Made by a program: the position numbers and the translations under genes
NCBI RefSeq assembly: GCF_002245215.1
Contig: NZ_NPMR01000001.1
Span: forward strand, 1,733,593-1,797,592
Source: Microbacterium sp. Yaish 1
Lineage (GTDB): Bacteria > Actinomycetota > Actinomycetes > Actinomycetales > Microbacteriaceae
Reading direction: 5' to 3'
Length of the DNA: 64,000 bases
Shown: positions 61,793-64,000 of the stretch, in pieces
How positions within the stretch are numbered: position 1 is the first letter of the stretch
Layout: each line of letters starts with the position of its first letter
Notes under the pieces: generated by a model
Database searches by the model: none
What the model saw: only the letters and a program-made list of their open reading frames with translations
Told to the model about the DNA's origin: nothing

Positions 61793-61798
61793 ACGCTA
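61793..61798 (-). promoter_or_regulatory. -10 box TAGCGT of the two-component operon
   Basis: TAGCGT ends 7 nt before the ATG at 61785; the intervening GGAAGG could serve as a ribosome site only if transcription starts further upstream. Confidence 0.5.
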
Positions 61799-61820
61799 CG
61801 GGGCGCACCGGGGCGCGGCA

Positions 61821-61837
61821 TCCCCCGCGCGGGGGAG
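61821..61837 (-). terminator. Short GC hairpin after xthA
   Basis: CCCCCGCGCGGGGG (61822-61835) can form a CCCCC/GGGGG stem with a 4-nt loop, 21 nt past the xthA stop (xthA reads leftward). It would separate xthA from the kinase promoter. It may simply reflect base composition. Confidence 0.4.
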
Positions 61838-61857
61838 CCCGGGGGCCGGCGCGAGGG

Positions 61858-62697
61858 TCAGAAGATCATCGGGCGATCGTCGTCGTCGCCACCGTCGAGG
61901 TCGAGGTCGACGACGACGGGAACGTGATCGCTGGGCGCCTCGCCCTTGCGCTGGTCGCGGTGGATGGCTGCGCCCGTGACCGCGTCGGCGAAGGCCGGCG
62001 AGCCGAGGATGAAGTCGATGCGCAGGCCCTCGTTGCGGGGGAAGCGCAGCTGCTTGTAGTCCCAGTAGGTGAACCCGGTCGGGACCAGCGGGCGCACCGT
62101 GTCGGCGAGCCCGGCATCGAGCAGCGCCTGGAAAGCGGCGCGCTCGGCCGGAGACACGTGGGTCGTGACGCCCTCGACGAGCGTCGGGTCGCCGACATCC
62201 TCGGGGGTGGGGCAGATGTTGAAGTCGCCGGTGAGGGCCAGGGCGAGGTCGGGGGATGCTGCCAGGGTGTCGCGCGTGTACTGCTCGAGCGCCTGCAGCC
62301 AGTGCAGCTTGTAGACGTAGTGCGGGTCGTCGAGCGACCGGCCGTTCGGAACGTACAGGCTCCACACTCGGACGCCGCCGACCGTCGCGGCGATGGCCCG
62401 CGCCTCCTGCGGCGCGTCGGGACCCTCGTGGCCCTTGAGGAAGCCCGGCATTCCGGGGAAACCGATCTGCACGTCGGTCATCGGCTCGCGGCTGGCGATC
62501 GCGACGCCGTTCCACTGGTTCAGGCCGTGCAGTTCGACGTGGTAGCCCGCCGCCTCGAACTGCTCCATCGGGAACTGCTCGGGCTTGCACTTGATCTCCT
62601 GCATCGCCAGGACGTCGATGTCTTCGTTCACGGCGAAGCCGACGATGCGGTCGACGCGAGCGCGGATCGAGTTGACGTTCCAGGTGGCAAGACGCAT
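61858..62697 (-). CDS. xthA: Exodeoxyribonuclease III
   Basis: A 279-residue AP endonuclease/3'-exonuclease of the EEP fold used in base-excision repair. Catalytic landmarks are MRLATWNVNSIRARVD at the start, MQEIKCK (metal Glu), LTGDFNICPTPEDVG (Asp/Asn), and the terminal SDHVPVVVDL (Asp-His pair). TAGGCT ends 6 nt before the ATG. The C-terminus carries an extra acidic DDDDRPMIF tail. Confidence 0.96.
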   Translation of the reverse strand: MRLATWNVNSIRARVDRIVGFAVNEDIDVLAMQEIKCKPEQFPMEQFEAAGYHVELHGLNQWNGVAIASREPMTDVQIGFPGMPGFLKGHEGPDAPQEARAIAATVGGVRVWSLYVPNGRSLDDPHYVYKLHWLQALEQYTRDTLAASPDLALALTGDFNICPTPEDVGDPTLVEGVTTHVSPAERAAFQALLDAGLADTVRPLVPTGFTYWDYKQLRFPRNEGLRIDFILGSPAFADAVTGAAIHRDQRKGEAPSDHVPVVVDLDLDGGDDDDRPMIF

Positions 62698-62703
62698 GCC
62701 TCC

Positions 62704-62709
62704 AGCCTA
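62704..62709 (-). promoter_or_regulatory. -10 box TAGGCT, probable leaderless promoter of xthA
   Basis: TAGGCT ends 6 nt before the xthA ATG at 62697. The spacer GGAGGC could instead be read as a Shine-Dalgarno for a longer transcript. Confidence 0.5.
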
Positions 62710-62760
62710 TTCGGCGCCTCGGACGTCGCCGGCTGCGCGGCATCCGGATACCGTCGGGGG

Positions 62761-63255
62761 ATGGCCACGCGACTGCTGCTCATCGCCGACACGCACATCC
62801 CCGGGCGGGCGCGGGCGCTGCCGGATGCCGTGCTCGCCGCGGCGGATGCGGCGGACCTCATCGTCCACGCGGGCGACTGGGTCGCGGCATCCGTCCTCGA
62901 CGAGCTCGAGCGGCACGGCGAGGTGCTGGGGGTGTGGGGCAACAACGACGGAGCCGACCTGCGCTCCCGGCTGCCCGAGGTCGCGCGTCGCACGATCGAG
63001 GGAGTCCGGTTCGCGGTCGTGCACGAGACCGGCGCCGCGCCGGGGCGCGAGCGGCGGATGGATGCGGCCTACCCCGACGACGACGTGCTCGTCTTCGGGC
63101 ACAGCCACATCCCCTGGGACACGACGACCCCGCGCGGGCTCCGGCTGCTCAACCCCGGCTCGCCCACCGACCGGCGCCGCCAGCCGCACAAGACCTTCCT
63201 CGCGCTCACGGTCGACGCGGGCGAGCTCCGCGATGTCGACCTCGTCGTGGTGTGA
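62761..63255 (+). CDS. YfcE/MJ0936-like metallophosphoesterase
   Basis: A 164-residue calcineurin-type phosphodiesterase. All metal-binding blocks are visible: LIADTHI (D-x-H), HAGDW (GD), GNNDGADL (GNxD), VVHETG and GHSHIPWD (GHxH). YfcE-type enzymes hydrolyse simple phosphodiesters; the biological substrate is unknown. It diverges from xthA across 63 nt and precedes pyrE. Confidence 0.92.
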   Translation: MATRLLLIADTHIPGRARALPDAVLAAADAADLIVHAGDWVAASVLDELERHGEVLGVWGNNDGADLRSRLPEVARRTIEGVRFAVVHETGAAPGRERRMDAAYPDDDVLVFGHSHIPWDTTTPRGLRLLNPGSPTDRRRQPHKTFLALTVDAGELRDVDLVVV

Positions 63256-63306
63256 GCGGTGGCGGTCGGCGGGGACGGGCGGCACAGGGCGTGGGCGGGT
63301 CGCTCG

Positions 63307-63312
63307 TAGAAT
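63307..63312 (+). promoter_or_regulatory. -10 box TAGAAT, probable leaderless promoter of pyrE
   Basis: TAGAAT ends 7 nt before the ATG at 63320. No other initiation codon gives the normal PyrE N-terminus. Confidence 0.55.
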
Positions 63313-63319
63313 CGGGGTC

Positions 63320-63898
63320 ATGACCGTCGCAGGCACGCCCGAGCTCGAAGCCGACCGCCAGGACCTCATCCGGCTGATCCAGGACGAGGCGGTGTTCCAC
63401 GGCGACTTCACCCTCTCGAGCGGCAAGAAGGCGACCTACTACGTCGACATGCGGCGGCTGACCCTCGACCACCGCGCTGCGCCCGCGATCGGCCGCATCA
63501 TGCTCGACCTCATCTCGGACATCGACGGCGTCGTCGCCGTCGGCGGCCTCACCCTCGGCGCCGACCCGATCGCGAACGCCGTCATGCACGAGTCGGTGCA
63601 CTCGGGTCGTCCCCTCGACGCGTTCGTCGTGCGCAAGGAGCCCAAGGACCACGGCCGCGGCCGCCAGATCGAGGGCGCGGATGTCGCGGGCAAGCGCGTC
63701 GTCGTCGTCGAGGACACCTCCACCACCGGTCAGTCCGCGCTCAAGGCCGTCGAGGCGCTGCGGCGTGAGGGCGCCGAGCCCGTCGCCGTGGCCGTCATCG
63801 TCGACCGCAAGACCGGCGCGCAGTCGGCGGTCGAGGAGGCCGGCCTGCAGTGGCTCGCTGCGATCGACCTCGACGATCTGGGCCTCGCCCCGCAGTAA
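63320..63898 (+). CDS. pyrE: Orotate phosphoribosyltransferase
   Basis: A 192-residue type I phosphoribosyltransferase that joins orotate and PRPP to make OMP in pyrimidine synthesis. It shows FTLSSGKKATYYVDMRRLT (orotate site) near residue 35, the flexible loop VRKEPKDHGRGRQIEG, and the PRPP motif VVVVEDTSTTGQSALKAV near residue 130. Length is normal. Confidence 0.96.
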   Translation: MTVAGTPELEADRQDLIRLIQDEAVFHGDFTLSSGKKATYYVDMRRLTLDHRAAPAIGRIMLDLISDIDGVVAVGGLTLGADPIANAVMHESVHSGRPLDAFVVRKEPKDHGRGRQIEGADVAGKRVVVVEDTSTTGQSALKAVEALRREGAEPVAVAVIVDRKTGAQSAVEEAGLQWLAAIDLDDLGLAPQ

Positions 63899-63903
63899 GG
63901 CGC

Positions 63904-63962
63904 TTCACCTGGCAGCATCCGCCGCTTCCTGCCGCGTGAGGGGGCATGAACTGCCAGGCGAA
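63904..63962. repeat. Inverted repeat after pyrE
   Basis: TTCACCTGGCAG (63904-63915) and CTGCCAGGCGAA (63951-63962) are complementary at 11 of 12 positions around a 35-nt spacer. It starts 6 nt after the pyrE stop and could be its terminator or another palindromic element. The last 38 nt of the window contain a second GC-rich inverted pair and no gene. Confidence 0.5.
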
Positions 63963-64000
63963 CCGCCCCGCGGAGGAATAGTGCGCGGGGCCGAGGCGGT

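Overview
The window is very GC-rich, densely coded bacterial DNA of actinobacterial type. It most likely comes from the Microbacteriaceae, probably Microbacterium or a close relative. The evidence is protein-level resemblance, a dnaK-grpE-dnaJ-hspR operon with HspR inverted repeats, frequent GTG starts, sugar ABC operons without their own ATPase, an IdeR/DtxR-type iron box, and many genes whose -10 box (TANNNT) lies only 6-7 nt before the start codon, which suggests leaderless mRNAs. The genus is inferred from overall resemblance, not from a search.

Layout. 1-4143 (minus): assimilatory nitrite module: nirite channel (nirC), NADH-nitrite reductase (nirB, nirD) and the start of a siroheme-synthesis gene, with a divergent MOSC-domain gene at 4321. 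5122-20011: accessory catabolic block. Its first half holds an Ldh2-type dehydrogenase, an RraA/HMG-aldolase-like protein, an IclR regulator, a TRAP-like permease with a 79-residue membrane partner, a DUF1932-type dehydrogenase and an alpha/beta hydrolase. Its second half is a tightly overlapped aromatic meta-cleavage operon (AAHS transporter, MhpB-like dioxygenase, C-C hydrolase, hydratase, SnoaL-like protein, HpaI-type aldolase, MhpA-like monooxygenase), divergent from a TetR repressor and an SDR that lacks the usual catalytic Tyr and Lys. The block is bracketed by two related palindromic repeats, and the right one lies beside the 3' end of tRNA-Gly(CCC). 20185-27340: small membrane protein, then a beta-glycoside operon (GH3, two permeases, binding lipoprotein) divergent from a LacI regulator. 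27387-33863: dcd, a divergent pair of His-rich MarR-like regulators, BCCT transporter, ElaA-like acetyltransferase, MFS transporter and an orphan OmpR-type regulator.

34066-45521: proteostasis and neighbours: dnaK-grpE-dnaJ-hspR, DoxX, an unknown protein, two GT4 glycosyltransferases, a GlxA-type regulator and an N-domain-less clpB, with HspR boxes before both dnaK and clpB. 45568-46722: three copies of a 77-nt palindromic element around an orphan Ig-like open frame. 46746-50635: UbiA prenyltransferase convergent with a type III polyketide synthase, methyltransferase and flavoprotein operon, probably making a modified alkylresorcinol or quinone-like lipid. 50737-56510: nitroreductase, an ABC-2 exporter, and an iron-siderophore ABC uptake operon behind an IdeR-like box. 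56569-63898: GH15 glucoamylase/trehalase-like enzyme, GT87-like membrane glycosyltransferase, a NarL/DesK-type two-component system, xthA, a YfcE-like phosphoesterase and pyrE.

The strongest candidates for undescribed biology are the rearranged mhp-like operon with its companion module, the 77-nt palindromic element family, and a window-wide excess of the heptamer GGATGCC/GGCATCC. No transposase, integrase, CRISPR array or phage gene was seen.
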